DNA of 64,000 bases from Thermofilaceae archaeon (GCA_025057995.1 JANXEW010000002.1:124001-188000), one strand, 5' to 3'; shown: positions 24,589 to 36,986, counted from the stretch's first letter. Program-made: numbers and translations. Notes: a model not told the origin generated them from the sequence alone.

Positions 24589-25945
24589 TACTTTTAGTTT
24601 CTTTGATAAGCGTTTGTAGTTCTCTGGAGAGTTTGTCAACTGCTTCATCGGCCCCCTCCACTGACTCAGCAGAGAGTTGTAGGGCATCGGGATCAGCTTC
24701 TACGTTAACCCAGACGTTACCCACTCTAACTCTTAACCCCCTAATAGTCAAGAAGTACGAATCTATCTTCCTCATCTTCAATCGATTTAATAGCCTCAGA
24801 TAGTCAACCCCCTCTAGGCGAACCGTGGAGTGAATGAGCCTACGCTCGGGTAGAGCCCCTCTAAGTTCCGATAAACTTTCTCCAGTTTTAGCTAAAAGCT
24901 CAATAGTCTTCAGCATAGCTAAAATTCCGTCCGGAGCTGTTGAAAACTCAGTAAAAATAATTTCATTTCCACACGTTGCAACAAGGTGGGATCCGGAACG
25001 CCGAGCAACTCTCACCAAGTCGTGTCTAGATCCTCTCACTCTGATAATTTTTGCTCCTGTTCTCTTTGCGATTTCATCCTCGACAGTCATCATCGCCTCC
25101 GAGACGACGACTCGGGTGCCCGCCGGCATTCCTATCAGTAAGACTCCGAGTAGTTCCTCGCTTGAGAGCGGAACTCCCTCGTCGTCAATCAAAAGGACTC
25201 GCGTAGCATCAGCGCATAGAACTGTGCTTACAACCGCATCTGAAGCCTTGACCATCTCACGAAGTACAGCAACGGAGCGAGGACTCGGCATATGAGTTAC
25301 TGGACCCCTGAGAGGTGGTCTATGAGAGTTCAATAAAATTCCTTCAACTCCAACCTCGGATAGAAGATTAGGTAAAACCTCGGAGGAGGGACCGAAGTTC
25401 GTGTCGCAAACAACTCTAAACCGCTTCCCCGCTATGGCGTGAACATCCACGTAACTAACAACTGCAGCTGTGTAAATATCGTGAATATATTCCGCGTACG
25501 TGACCCAGCCAATAGACGTTGGAAGGCTGCGAACAATCCTTCTTGATCTAGCTCTCTCGACTAGCTCTTCAATTCTCTCCCTAGAGTACTCAATACCCTG
25601 CGTGTCAAATACCTTCACAGCAATACCGTCTCTCTCCCACGGGCTTACCGTGAACTGAATACCAGCTTTAGCTCCGAGGCGCTTTATTGCGAACACAAGC
25701 TCCGGTGTAGTTGCAGCGTGAAAATCCATTACGGTTACCCCGGTTGACATTAATCCTGCTGAAAAAGCCCTTTTCAGCATCCTTGAAGGCGGGTAGTTAT
25801 CTCGTGCGGTGACTACTAAGGACCCTTCACCAAGCATGGTGCCCAAGGCACTACCAAGCTCAGCAGCTATGTCGGGAACTAGCGATTGGTTAGCTATTCC
25901 GAGTATCTGTCCCTCCTCCAACACTAGCTCCGAGCTCAATATCAA
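24578..25945 (-). CDS. Phosphoglucomutase/phosphomannomutase family protein
   Basis: 455 aa; LVVTARDNYPPSRMLKRAFSAGLMSTGVTVMDFHAATTPELVFAIKRLGAKAGIQFT in the N-terminal PGM/PMM region; catalytic Ser loop appears as TARDNYPPS. Confidence 0.8.
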   Translation of the reverse strand: MILSSELVLEEGQILGIANQSLVPDIAAELGSALGTMLGEGSLVVTARDNYPPSRMLKRAFSAGLMSTGVTVMDFHAATTPELVFAIKRLGAKAGIQFTVSPWERDGIAVKVFDTQGIEYSRERIEELVERARSRRIVRSLPTSIGWVTYAEYIHDIYTAAVVSYVDVHAIAGKRFRVVCDTNFGPSSEVLPNLLSEVGVEGILLNSHRPPLRGPVTHMPSPRSVAVLREMVKASDAVVSTVLCADATRVLLIDDEGVPLSSEELLGVLLIGMPAGTRVVVSEAMMTVEDEIAKRTGAKIIRVRGSRHDLVRVARRSGSHLVATCGNEIIFTEFSTAPDGILAMLKTIELLAKTGESLSELRGALPERRLIHSTVRLEGVDYLRLLNRLKMRKIDSYFLTIRGLRVRVGNVWVNVEADPDALQLSAESVEGADEAVDKLSRELQTLIKETKSSGY

Positions 25946-27083
25946 CCACCCTCCTATGGATTTCCCTCTTAATTATCTGACCAAAAACATTTGCTCTTGA
26001 ATGTAGTAGTACACCATCCTCTACAATTGAACGATTGACGCAAGAACCCCCTTCTATTCTAACTGAGCTACCTATTATACTATCGCTGATTGTGCTGTTC
26101 TCGCCTATCTCCACTTTCTCCATAACAACGCTGTTAGCTACGACGGCTTTTTCACCCACAGTAGAGCCGTTTCCAATGATAGCATAAGGCCCAACCACGG
26201 CATCTGCTTCGATCACTACGTCGGCCCCTAGAGCAGCAGGTGGTTTAATGATGCCTCTGATATCTTTTACAGCTTCGAGCCAGATGCCGCGGTTGTTTAT
26301 GCCCGGCGGTTGAAGCGGAAAGGCTAGTCCCTCTAGGACGTCCATGTTGGCTTGGAAGTACGTGAAAGGTAAGCCCATGTCGATCCAGTAGTGGTGGTCG
26401 GCTATCCAGCCGTAGACAGTGTACCCCTCTTCTATCAGGTAGGGAAATACGTGTCTGCCGAAATCGAGTAAGTGTGGATTTTCGTCAAGTACATCGAGAA
26501 GTTCGTATGATATTGCGTAGATTCCCATGTTCGCGAGGTTGGTGTAATTGTACCTAGCATGTAAAGCGCTTAGTGCGATGCTGGCTATGTATAGCTCGAG
26601 GCTTCTCGGCTTTTCAACGAAACAACTTATGGTATCTCTGCTAGATACAAAGGCCAACCCGTAGTGGCAAGGGCTGTCAACGCTTCTAAGGGCTACCGTT
26701 GCTACACCCTTTTTCCTCTTGTGAGTATTCCAGAACTCCGCTATGTCGCAGTTCGTGATGATGTCACCCATTAAAACAATAAAGTCATCGTCAAGTAGGT
26801 GTCTAATCCTGCGTACGGAATCCGCTGTATCCAGTGCCTTGAAGACGAGAGGCTCAACCTCTATCGCGTGGGGAATACGTTTAATGTGTTCTGCAAGCAT
26901 TTGTCCTAGATAGTCCAGTAACACGTAAACTTTTTCGACTACACCGCTAAGCTCAAGTAAATCGATCGCGTAATCTATCACTGGCTTATTTGCAACAGGC
27001 ATTAAAGGTTTGGGTCTATGAATCGTGAAAGGTCTTAGGCGAGTACCCTGCCCGCCAGCTAAGATAACGGCGGTTACAGGCAT
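25890..27083 (-). CDS. NDP-sugar pyrophosphorylase with C-terminal left-handed beta-helix
   Basis: AVILAGGQGTRLRPFTIHRPKPLMPVANKPVIDYAI; C-terminal hexapeptide-like repeats IGNGSTVGEKAVVANSVVMEKVEIGENSTISDSIIG. Confidence 0.92.
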   Translation of the reverse strand: MPVTAVILAGGQGTRLRPFTIHRPKPLMPVANKPVIDYAIDLLELSGVVEKVYVLLDYLGQMLAEHIKRIPHAIEVEPLVFKALDTADSVRRIRHLLDDDFIVLMGDIITNCDIAEFWNTHKRKKGVATVALRSVDSPCHYGLAFVSSRDTISCFVEKPRSLELYIASIALSALHARYNYTNLANMGIYAISYELLDVLDENPHLLDFGRHVFPYLIEEGYTVYGWIADHHYWIDMGLPFTYFQANMDVLEGLAFPLQPPGINNRGIWLEAVKDIRGIIKPPAALGADVVIEADAVVGPYAIIGNGSTVGEKAVVANSVVMEKVEIGENSTISDSIIGSSVRIEGGSCVNRSIVEDGVLLHSRANVFGQIIKREIHRRVVDIELGASVGGGTDTRNS

Positions 27084-27112
27084 ATTAATCGACGGGAGTT
27101 TTATTACGTGCG

Positions 27113-27535
27113 CTAAGATATACCTTTCGTATCGTCCACTCGCAAAGCCTCGGCAAGCATCCGAGAGATAGCTTCCCCCTCATCCGGTTTTAACGCCCGT
27201 CTCCCGCTTACCCCATGAGTATAGAAAGGTATCACGTGGAAGTGCACGTGGAAGACAACTTGACCAGCCGCCGAACCATTATTCTGAACTACTCTTACAC
27301 CACTAGCCCCTAAGGACCTCAATTGAGCAGCTGCTACTGCCTTGACGACTCGTATAATCTCTGCAAGTAAGTCATCCGGTACTTCAAGAAGATCTCTATA
27401 ATGCGTAAGAGGCGTTACAAGAGTGTGACCTTTCTCAACAGGATAAATGTCGAGGAAAGCGATCACCCGTTGAGATCGGTAGATGAAGTAGGCTGGAGCG
27501 GAACCAGCAGCTATTTCGCAGAATACGCACGCCAT
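27113..27535 (-). CDS. HIT family protein
   Basis: CVFCEIAAGSAPAYFIYRSQRVIAFLDIYPVEKGHTLVTP; HIT motif VVFHVHFHVIPF. Confidence 0.94.
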   Translation of the reverse strand: MACVFCEIAAGSAPAYFIYRSQRVIAFLDIYPVEKGHTLVTPLTHYRDLLEVPDDLLAEIIRVVKAVAAAQLRSLGASGVRVVQNNGSAAGQVVFHVHFHVIPFYTHGVSGRRALKPDEGEAISRMLAEALRVDDTKGIS

Positions 27536-27640
27536 ACGAGACCAGTTTTTAAGGCACTATATTTTGTTGTCGAGGTCTGACAGTACTATAACTTCATCCA
27601 CGGTTATCGGAAAATTTTTCTTTACCTTGACGAAAGGTAC

Positions 27641-28168
27641 TTGATGAAGCCCATAGGACCAGGCGACAAAGCTCCGGACGAGGTGTACGTCGTAATAGAA
27701 ATTCCTCAGGGTGGTAGCGTAAAATATGAAATGGATAAGGAGAGCGGCGTGTTGTTCGTGGATCGGATCTTATACACCTCCATGGTGTACCCCTTCAACT
27801 ATGGTTTCATTCCAGGCACTTTAGAGGAGGACGAGGACCCTGTAGACGTGCTTGTTGTTAGCCATGACCCTCTAATTCCAGGCTCTGTGATACTGTGTAA
27901 GCCTGTAGGCGTCTTGCTGACGAGGGATGAGAAAGGCGCTGATGCAAAGGTTGTAGCAGTTCCAGCTTCAAAAATCGATCCCCGTTTTATGGGCGTAGAC
28001 GATGTAGCACAACTCCCTGAAGCCCTTAGGCGAAAGATAGAACACTTCTTTGAACATTACAAGGAGTTAGAACCAGGTAAATGGGTGAAGGTAGAAGGGT
28101 GGTTCAACAGAGAGGAAGCACGAAGACGCATTAGACAAGCTATCGAAAGGTACAAAACCCATCAGTAG
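27641..28168 (+). CDS. ppa: Inorganic pyrophosphatase
   Basis: [45 protein letters not shown]. Confidence 0.97.
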   Translation: MMKPIGPGDKAPDEVYVVIEIPQGGSVKYEMDKESGVLFVDRILYTSMVYPFNYGFIPGTLEEDEDPVDVLVVSHDPLIPGSVILCKPVGVLLTRDEKGADAKVVAVPASKIDPRFMGVDDVAQLPEALRRKIEHFFEHYKELEPGKWVKVEGWFNREEARRRIRQAIERYKTHQ

Positions 28169-28185
28169 CGGGTCTTTTTCGGTGG

Positions 28186-28194
28186 GTTTAAATA
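28186..28194 (+). promoter_or_regulatory. Putative TATA box
   Basis: gtttaaata about 30 nt upstream of the ATG at 28224. Confidence 0.5.
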
Positions 28195-28223
28195 CAGATT
28201 ATGCCATCCATTAACGATTAGTC

Positions 28224-28631
28224 ATGGGAGAGAGTCACTCAGCTAGGTCGTTCGTAACCAACTTGGAGCAATGGGTTGAGACACAGAAACTAGTGCTTTC
28301 CTCAATGTTTAGAATTGAAGACCGATTAAAAGAGTCTGACAGATTGGAATTAATACTTGCCACTAGGATGGCGTTTAGGCACATGATTAGGACTCTTGAA
28401 GCTTTCGACAGATGGCTTCAAGATCCGCTTATAGTTGGGCACATGCCTCGTGAAATGCTGGAGCAAGTTCAGAGAAAATCTTGGGAGTTGATGAAGCAGC
28501 TTTTAGAACTCGATATCGATCACACTTCCCAATTTAAGGAGTACTTTAACAAGTTAGCTAAGGAAGGTAAGTTGAATCCACTATTGACTGCGCAAGGAGG
28601 CGAGGAGAGGCGTGTACCCGGGGTCTTTTAG
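28224..28631 (+). CDS. Conserved archaeal protein, probably DUF2153 family
   Basis: 135 aa helical; LKESDRLELILATRMAFRHMIRTLEAFDRWLQDPLI. Confidence 0.65.
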   Translation: MGESHSARSFVTNLEQWVETQKLVLSSMFRIEDRLKESDRLELILATRMAFRHMIRTLEAFDRWLQDPLIVGHMPREMLEQVQRKSWELMKQLLELDIDHTSQFKEYFNKLAKEGKLNPLLTAQGGEERRVPGVF

Positions 28632-28683
28632 TGTCCACACAGGTGTGTAACCCTTTAAAGGCAGTAAAATACTGCCCTATTAG

Positions 28684-30885
<2,202 letters not shown>

Positions 30886-30890
30886 GAACT

Positions 30891-31112
30891 ATGTCACTGT
30901 TAACGCATATAATACTAGCCGAGCTGTTGCGACGAGGGGCTACGACAGAACGCGAGCTTTACGAAAGCGTGAAAAAAGCACTTGAACCCTATGGAATAGA
31001 CATTTCTCGAAGTGAGTTCAGTAAATTAATTATGACGTTAGAGCTGAGGGGTTACATCCGGGTTGAGGGTGCGCGAAAGATTGTTCAACTGATTTCAAGA
31101 AACATAGGCTAG
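30891..31112 (+). CDS. Small putative winged-helix protein
   Basis: 73 aa immediately after cdc48; helical with LELRGYIRVEGARKIVQL wing-like end. Confidence 0.6.
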   Translation: MSLLTHIILAELLRRGATTERELYESVKKALEPYGIDISRSEFSKLIMTLELRGYIRVEGARKIVQLISRNIG

Positions 31113-31180
31113 ATCAAGAGCATAATTCAAAGCACTAATCCTTTTAAGAGTGTACGTTTTTTAAGTCATAGGGTGATAAT

Positions 31181-32218
31181 TTGGGGGTTCCTCTAAAGGA
31201 AATAGTTGCACCAGTTAGAGTCGAAATTGACTTGGATAGCTTAGCTAGTAAGGTTATCGTTTTGGATGCTTACAACGCTCTTTATCAATTTCTAACTACT
31301 ATTAGGCAACCAGATGGAACCCCTTTAATGGACGCTTATGGTAGGGTAACTAGTCACTTAAACGGGCTTTTCTACAGAACAGTCAGCCTACTTGAACGAG
31401 GTGTGAAACCCATATACGTCTTTGATGGTAAACCGCCCGAGCTTAAAGCTGTTGAATTAGAGAGAAGGATGAAGGTTAGAGAAGAAGCTGAGCGGAGATA
31501 CATTGAAGCTCTTGAGCGAGGCGAATTGGAGGAAGCCCGAGTATATGCGCAGCAGGCTTCCCGCCTTAGTGCTTCAATGGTGGATGATGCAAAAAAACTT
31601 CTTGACTTTATGGGTATTCCATGGGTTCAAGCGCCTGCAGAGGGGGAAGCACAGGCTGCGTACATGGTACGTAAAGGTAACGCATGGGCTTCAGCCAGCC
31701 AAGATTATGACTCACTTCTATACGGCACTCCCCGACTTGTACGTAACCTTGCTATAACTGGGCGGCGGAAATTACCTAGAAAGGATGAGTACATCGAGGT
31801 TAAACCAGAAATTATTGAACTGCAAAAACTTCTCGAGTACTACGGGATAACTAGGGAACAACTCATCATCTTAGGACTCCTTCTAGGGACCGACTATAAC
31901 CCTGGCGGCGTTAAGGGTATAGGTTCAAAAAGAGCGTTAAAACTAGTTAAAGAGCTTTCGAACCTCGATACGTTAATCAGGACGGTAGATTGGAGTTTTC
32001 CTGTTGAAGCAGAGCAGATCTTTAAACTTTTCATCGAGCCTGAGGTTTCGGATGACTACATAATAGAATGGAGGTCTCCTGACGAGAACGGCTTGATCGA
32101 GTTTCTCTGTGGAGAACATCAGTTCTCGCGGGAACGCGTGTCAAATGCTCTAGAAAGGCTGAGGAAAGCTTACCATACAGTTTTCAGGCAATCTACGCTA
32201 GAATCGTGGTTTGACTAA
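31181..32218 (+). CDS. fen: Flap endonuclease 1
   Basis: TTG start preceded by gggtgat; MGVPLKEI, YVFDGKPPELKAVELERRMKVREEAE, QAPAEGEAQAAYM, GTDYNPGGVKGIG. Confidence 0.96.
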   Translation: MGVPLKEIVAPVRVEIDLDSLASKVIVLDAYNALYQFLTTIRQPDGTPLMDAYGRVTSHLNGLFYRTVSLLERGVKPIYVFDGKPPELKAVELERRMKVREEAERRYIEALERGELEEARVYAQQASRLSASMVDDAKKLLDFMGIPWVQAPAEGEAQAAYMVRKGNAWASASQDYDSLLYGTPRLVRNLAITGRRKLPRKDEYIEVKPEIIELQKLLEYYGITREQLIILGLLLGTDYNPGGVKGIGSKRALKLVKELSNLDTLIRTVDWSFPVEAEQIFKLFIEPEVSDDYIIEWRSPDENGLIEFLCGEHQFSRERVSNALERLRKAYHTVFRQSTLESWFD

Positions 32219-32495
32219 GATGGAGTTAGATCACCCGCTTGAGAAGCTGTTTAGAGGTTCAAGGAAAACTTTACGAGTACTGCGTGTACTAGCTTTAGCT
32301 CATAAACCCATGAGCAAGTATTCAATAGAAGCTCAAGCTGCTGTTTACGACACCGAAAAACTTCTCGCACATTTAGTGGATATAGGTGTAGTAAAGGTCA
32401 TCGATGGGCACATAAAAAGGTACACGTTAAACCAAGAGAACTCGGTTGTTAATGCTGTTTTAAGGTTAATGAAGGACGTAGGTTACCTTGAATGA
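32211..32495 (+). CDS. Hypothetical protein, putative winged helix
   Basis: 94 aa, overlaps the fen stop by 8 nt; helix-turn-helix-like KTLRVLRVLALAHKPMSKYSIEAQAAVYDTEKLLAHLVDIGVVKVI. Confidence 0.65.
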   Translation: MTKMELDHPLEKLFRGSRKTLRVLRVLALAHKPMSKYSIEAQAAVYDTEKLLAHLVDIGVVKVIDGHIKRYTLNQENSVVNAVLRLMKDVGYLE

Positions 32496-33631
32496 CCCAC
32501 TAAGTATTTCCTGAGATCTAATGTAGGTACTGTCACCGCCAGCGGGATTGGTAGAATCCCTAGAGCCACTGCATGAAAGGCATAAGTAATAAGGTAAGAA
32601 TATTCGAGTTTATTGAGGACAGCTAATCCATGGCATCCAAGGGCTTCCAAAGACGTTGCAACTAAAAGGCTCAAAGCTATCCACTTTGTGACACGTCCCC
32701 CTCTAACGGCTGAGGCGGCAACCCAAGCGAGGGTAGTCACCAAATAAGCTCCAAGAATCAACAAAGGCTTTCCTAGCCACTGGATATACACTACATGGGT
32801 GAATACTGTTCTAACAACTGCAAGTCCTCCGGTTAGTGTTAGAAGCAGTGAAAGCGCTATAACCCTTTTCCCTACAAGGGCTGATATTCCCGTTAAAAGA
32901 ACCCCAGCTACAAGCATCGAAGCGGCATAGAGTATAGTGGTCAACTCTTTAAGCCACGCTACCTGTTTATTAATATACAGCTCCGGGTTCCCTACGGACC
33001 AGAGGCTGATTATACTATATAATGTAAATAGAAATGCTGTTAATTCTCCACTTCTCTTTACTAACCAGCTTCGACTCAAATGTTTATGAACCTTTTGACC
33101 AACACTTTGAGCTGTTAGGCCAAACAGTAAAAAGGGCGAGGAGGCACCTATAGAAAAAGCTACAGCGTTGACAATGGAACTGTGTGGATCTAAAGCTGCT
33201 TTGGCGACTAACGCAAGTACAGGTCCTGCTGCGCAAGGCGCAGCTAGCAACGCGAAGAAAACACCCAGTATAGCAGCTCCCAGAGTATCAAACCTAGTGA
33301 CATGAGGGGATAGTCTAGAAAAAAGGATTCCAATATCCTTGCTGGGTGTTAACTGTGCAACAGCTACAGCCAGGAAAATCGTAGCTACAATAATGGCTGT
33401 GTCTGAAGGAGATAATCCTAGCTGCGTGATGAGAACTTGTCCAGCTTTAGAAGCAATGTACGCGTAAGCTGTTAAACTACATGACAAAGATAAAGCAAAA
33501 GCCAATATTAGCCGAGACGAAGCAGTTGGTCTCCTGGTAATGTACGTCAAGTAAGCTGGAAGTACGGGAAAAAGGCATGGTGTGAAAGATACTAGAAGAC
33601 CTGCTGCCAGCATTGTCGCGAAATCTATCAC
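32483..33631 (-). CDS. CcdA/DsbD-type thiol-disulfide transmembrane protein
   Basis: 382 aa polytopic; FTPCLFPVLPAYLTY and LAAPCAAGPVLALVAKAA cysteine motifs. Confidence 0.85.
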   Translation of the reverse strand: MIDFATMLAAGLLVSFTPCLFPVLPAYLTYITRRPTASSRLILAFALSLSCSLTAYAYIASKAGQVLITQLGLSPSDTAIIVATIFLAVAVAQLTPSKDIGILFSRLSPHVTRFDTLGAAILGVFFALLAAPCAAGPVLALVAKAALDPHSSIVNAVAFSIGASSPFLLFGLTAQSVGQKVHKHLSRSWLVKRSGELTAFLFTLYSIISLWSVGNPELYINKQVAWLKELTTILYAASMLVAGVLLTGISALVGKRVIALSLLLTLTGGLAVVRTVFTHVVYIQWLGKPLLILGAYLVTTLAWVAASAVRGGRVTKWIALSLLVATSLEALGCHGLAVLNKLEYSYLITYAFHAVALGILPIPLAVTVPTLDLRKYLVGHSR

Positions 33632-33636
33632 GTTTA

Positions 33637-35367
33637 TCAGCTTGCATCCCCCCGACCCTTCACCCTGCTCAAGAGAAATGCTGTTAATGCAAGTGCTACA
33701 ATAAGGAGCGAGATTACTACATAAAATAATCCTCCGCCTGTTCTTACGTTTAAAGCCAATATTCTTTCTATTTTTATTCCTCTGCTGCTCACCACAATCG
33801 GTATGAAGTAACGCCCAGGGGAAACTCTCTCGTCTACAACAACGGTCAAAGTCGACATTGTCCGCCCGCCCGGTGGCAAGTTCATGATCCTGGATGGTTC
33901 CGCCTCTACTCTAACCCCCTCTATGGGCTGTCCGGCCGTGTCAACAGCTACAAGGTCCAGAGGAATTTGTCCATCGTTTTCTAGTAGGAGCTGAACAACC
34001 GTCGAGGATCCTGCAGTGACCTCCACCTCCCAGTTCTGCGTTAAGATGTTTATGGAGGGTCTACCTAAGATGTTTATCCCCAGCTCTAGCACAGCGCTGC
34101 TATTGATGCCCTTCGCTCGTAAACTTAGAGATATGGCTGAGGGTGGAGTTGTGCGTGGCACATCTACCTGAAGTAACACCTTTTGTGATGTTCGAGGAGG
34201 AAGCCGGATTGCAGTTACTGTATTTCCTAATTCATCTTTGATGCTCCACGTAAAGCCTGAAGGCAACCCTGTTACCTCGAATATTGTCATAGACGTTTTC
34301 GTTCCCTCGTTAGATACTGTTACGGTCACTGCAGTACTCTCTCCAGGGTAAACGTTGACCACAGGGGTTGGGGTTTCCATAGTTAGGTAGTCGTAACCTG
34401 CTATAACGTTGATTGAAAGCGTAGATCTGGATGCTATGTCAAGGGCCTGTGCGCTTATCGTCACATCATATCTACCAGGCAATGCGCCCTCAGGGATGCG
34501 GATCAGCAGAGTTGCAGTTATCGTTTCACCAGGGTCGAGGCGTAGCGAGCTTGCTTCTACATTATCCACCATTAATAAAGCCTTCCAACCCCGAGGAGCT
34601 GTGATAGAGATATTTACGATACAAGCAACGGGAAGATTATTGCGAATTCTTACAGGCGTTTGTACAGTGCCGCCAGCGAACGAAGCTACTTCGGGGTAAA
34701 GCACCTGTGTAAACCCCCAATCCTTTGCCGTCGCTTCTACGATAACTGTTTGAATTTTGCTTATGTTCGCGTAGAGGAATCCCACAGTAATGTTGACTGG
34801 ACCCAGAGCGTTACCGGGAACGTGTATTCGCAACTTAAAAGTCCTACGCTGGCCTGGAGATAACATTATACTTTTTGCGACGAAACCGAGCTCACTTATT
34901 AACTCAGAGCTCCAACTAGGAGGTGCGTCAACTAATATTTTTACCTCCTCAAGAAAAGCCCCCGCGTTCTCTACGCTGAGTGGAAGCTCAACGGTATCTC
35001 CCTGGTTTATTACAATGTGCGTAGCGTCCGTTATCACTTTTATCGCGTATCCGAGCTTAAGGCGTCCAATGTTTATAGTTCCACCCGAAAGCAGGTCAAG
35101 CCGGAGAGTTATCTTCTCGTACCCTCTTTTGTACACTACGATCTCGTATGTTCCAGTGCTGGGTAGTGGAAAAGAGAAATAGCCGTTAGGTAGAGTTGAT
35201 GTAGAACCTATAAAGGAGCCAGACCTGTATGCCTCTACAATGACCCCCCCTAGGGGGATACCTTCAAAGTCCTCAACTACTCCGATCATCGTAACAACCT
35301 GTGCTTTACAAGTAGGAAGAAGAGCGAATACCATCATTGCGACGATAACCAGCAACGACATCTTCAC
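33637..35367 (-). CDS. Secreted, C-terminally membrane-anchored multi-domain beta protein (CarboxypepD-like N-term plus NEW3/CARDB-like repeats)
   Basis: N-terminal signal; GVVEDFEGIPLGGVIVEAYRSGSFIGSTSTLPNGYFSFPLPSTGTYEIVVYKRGY; repeated V.N.G and P.G.Y.I..S units; C-terminal TM then RVKGRGDAS. Confidence 0.75.
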   Translation of the reverse strand: MKMSLLVIVAMMVFALLPTCKAQVVTMIGVVEDFEGIPLGGVIVEAYRSGSFIGSTSTLPNGYFSFPLPSTGTYEIVVYKRGYEKITLRLDLLSGGTINIGRLKLGYAIKVITDATHIVINQGDTVELPLSVENAGAFLEEVKILVDAPPSWSSELISELGFVAKSIMLSPGQRRTFKLRIHVPGNALGPVNITVGFLYANISKIQTVIVEATAKDWGFTQVLYPEVASFAGGTVQTPVRIRNNLPVACIVNISITAPRGWKALLMVDNVEASSLRLDPGETITATLLIRIPEGALPGRYDVTISAQALDIASRSTLSINVIAGYDYLTMETPTPVVNVYPGESTAVTVTVSNEGTKTSMTIFEVTGLPSGFTWSIKDELGNTVTAIRLPPRTSQKVLLQVDVPRTTPPSAISLSLRAKGINSSAVLELGINILGRPSINILTQNWEVEVTAGSSTVVQLLLENDGQIPLDLVAVDTAGQPIEGVRVEAEPSRIMNLPPGGRTMSTLTVVVDERVSPGRYFIPIVVSSRGIKIERILALNVRTGGGLFYVVISLLIVALALTAFLLSRVKGRGDAS

Positions 35368-35399
35368 GTTACTGCCTACCTCGCAACAGTTTAAGTAGA

Positions 35400-36986
35400 T
35401 TATCGTTCCACATTATCGAGTGAGCTTAAAATATCTTTGAAAATCTTGTAATCTTCAAACACTCTAAGCCTCATCGGTAGTTTAACTTTACTCCAGGGAT
35501 GCTCCTCATCTAGCTTCAGTTCATTTACATACTTATCAACAGGAGTTTGCGTATACTCGACTGCTTTCCTCCACCCACCAAGCCCTCCCCCGTTTTCAGC
35601 CCATTCCAGGATTAGCTTTGTAAGCTCTCTCCCCCCTCTAGCAAGAACACATTGAACATATGCCCACGCCGGCTTAAAAAGTCTCACCTCTGCCGCATCA
35701 CCTACTTCCCTCCTTAGCTTTCTCATCTTACTTTTAATGCTGTCAGGCTTCTCCATACTAAACCATTGCATTGGAGTTTGCGGCTTAGGTACAAACACGT
35801 TAACGCTGAGTTTAAGCCTGTGTCTTCCTCGGTAGCCAGTTGCCTCTGAAAGCTCCTTAACCAGTCTAGCAATGCTTTCGATATCTTCTTTTTTCTCACC
35901 TGGTAATCCGATCATAAAATACAGCTTAAGAGACTTAAAACCAAGTTTAACTGCTTCTCTGCCAACTTCGATTAGCCGTTCCTTAAAAAACGGTTTTCCT
36001 ATTGCTAGCGACGTCCTGTAGCAAGTGGTCTCAGGCGCAAGAACTAAGGTTCGTTGTCCACTTTTAGCTAAGAGATACAATCTTTCGCTGTTGAGAGCGT
36101 CTAAGCGTAGGGAGGGGAATGAGAATTCATACTTTTCTGCTACGAACGTTTCTAGCAACTTATCGATTTCCCGGTGGTCAAGCAACGACAACGAGATTAA
36201 AGTCAGGTGACGGCTACCATTGCCTTCAAACCCCTTTTCAGCTAACCACGTAATATCTTCCACAGGCCGGTCGCGTTTTGGCGTAAAGATCCATCCCTCC
36301 ATACAGAAGCGACACCCTCTAACACAACCGCGGGAGACCTCTATCATCGTCGTTCTGCGCCACTCTCCATTAGCAGGCTGAAACTGTGCTGCTGGGTGAA
36401 AATCGAGATAAAGGTTATCCGAGTAGTTGAAAATAATTTCTTCTTCATCTTTACGCGAGGGAACGTAGAATCCAGCCTCTGGCTCCAGACTATCCAAGAA
36501 AGCTCGCTTATTATCATAGTATAGGAAAACTTTCTCCATCAACTCGGGCAGAGTGCTCTCTATTTCACCGACTACTAGTACGTCAGCGATTTCGCAGAGG
36601 GGCTCCGGGTTGGCAATAACAGGTGGTCCACCAACCACGACGACCTGTTTTCGTTTCTCAGCTAGCGGCGGAACACCGCCAGATTGTAGAAGCCTGACAA
36701 TGTTGACGTAGTCTGGCTCATAGTGAACTGAGAAAATTATTAACCTGAAATTCTTTAAAGGTTGACGGCTTTCTAAGCTTACTGGAGCCGGCTCTTCGCC
36801 CTTAATCTTTTTTAAAACGAATCTCTCAGCCATTATCTCATCGAAGGAATTAAGGTAAAAGTACAACATTTGAATCGATAAGCTCCTCACTGCAGCTTCA
36901 TAGAGGGAGGGGTAGGCTATAGCTACGCCTAGGCGTCCTTTCTTGTATGGTTTTCTGATAACGTTGATCTCATTTACATACTCCAT
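35400..36986 (-). CDS. Radical SAM protein with N-terminal B12-binding-like domain
   Basis: 528 aa; VSRGCVRGCRFCMEGWIFTPKR cluster motif; VVVGGPPVIANPEPLCEIADVLVVGEIE. Confidence 0.9.
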   Translation of the reverse strand: MEYVNEINVIRKPYKKGRLGVAIAYPSLYEAAVRSLSIQMLYFYLNSFDEIMAERFVLKKIKGEEPAPVSLESRQPLKNFRLIIFSVHYEPDYVNIVRLLQSGGVPPLAEKRKQVVVVGGPPVIANPEPLCEIADVLVVGEIESTLPELMEKVFLYYDNKRAFLDSLEPEAGFYVPSRKDEEEIIFNYSDNLYLDFHPAAQFQPANGEWRRTTMIEVSRGCVRGCRFCMEGWIFTPKRDRPVEDITWLAEKGFEGNGSRHLTLISLSLLDHREIDKLLETFVAEKYEFSFPSLRLDALNSERLYLLAKSGQRTLVLAPETTCYRTSLAIGKPFFKERLIEVGREAVKLGFKSLKLYFMIGLPGEKKEDIESIARLVKELSEATGYRGRHRLKLSVNVFVPKPQTPMQWFSMEKPDSIKSKMRKLRREVGDAAEVRLFKPAWAYVQCVLARGGRELTKLILEWAENGGGLGGWRKAVEYTQTPVDKYVNELKLDEEHPWSKVKLPMRLRVFEDYKIFKDILSSLDNVER

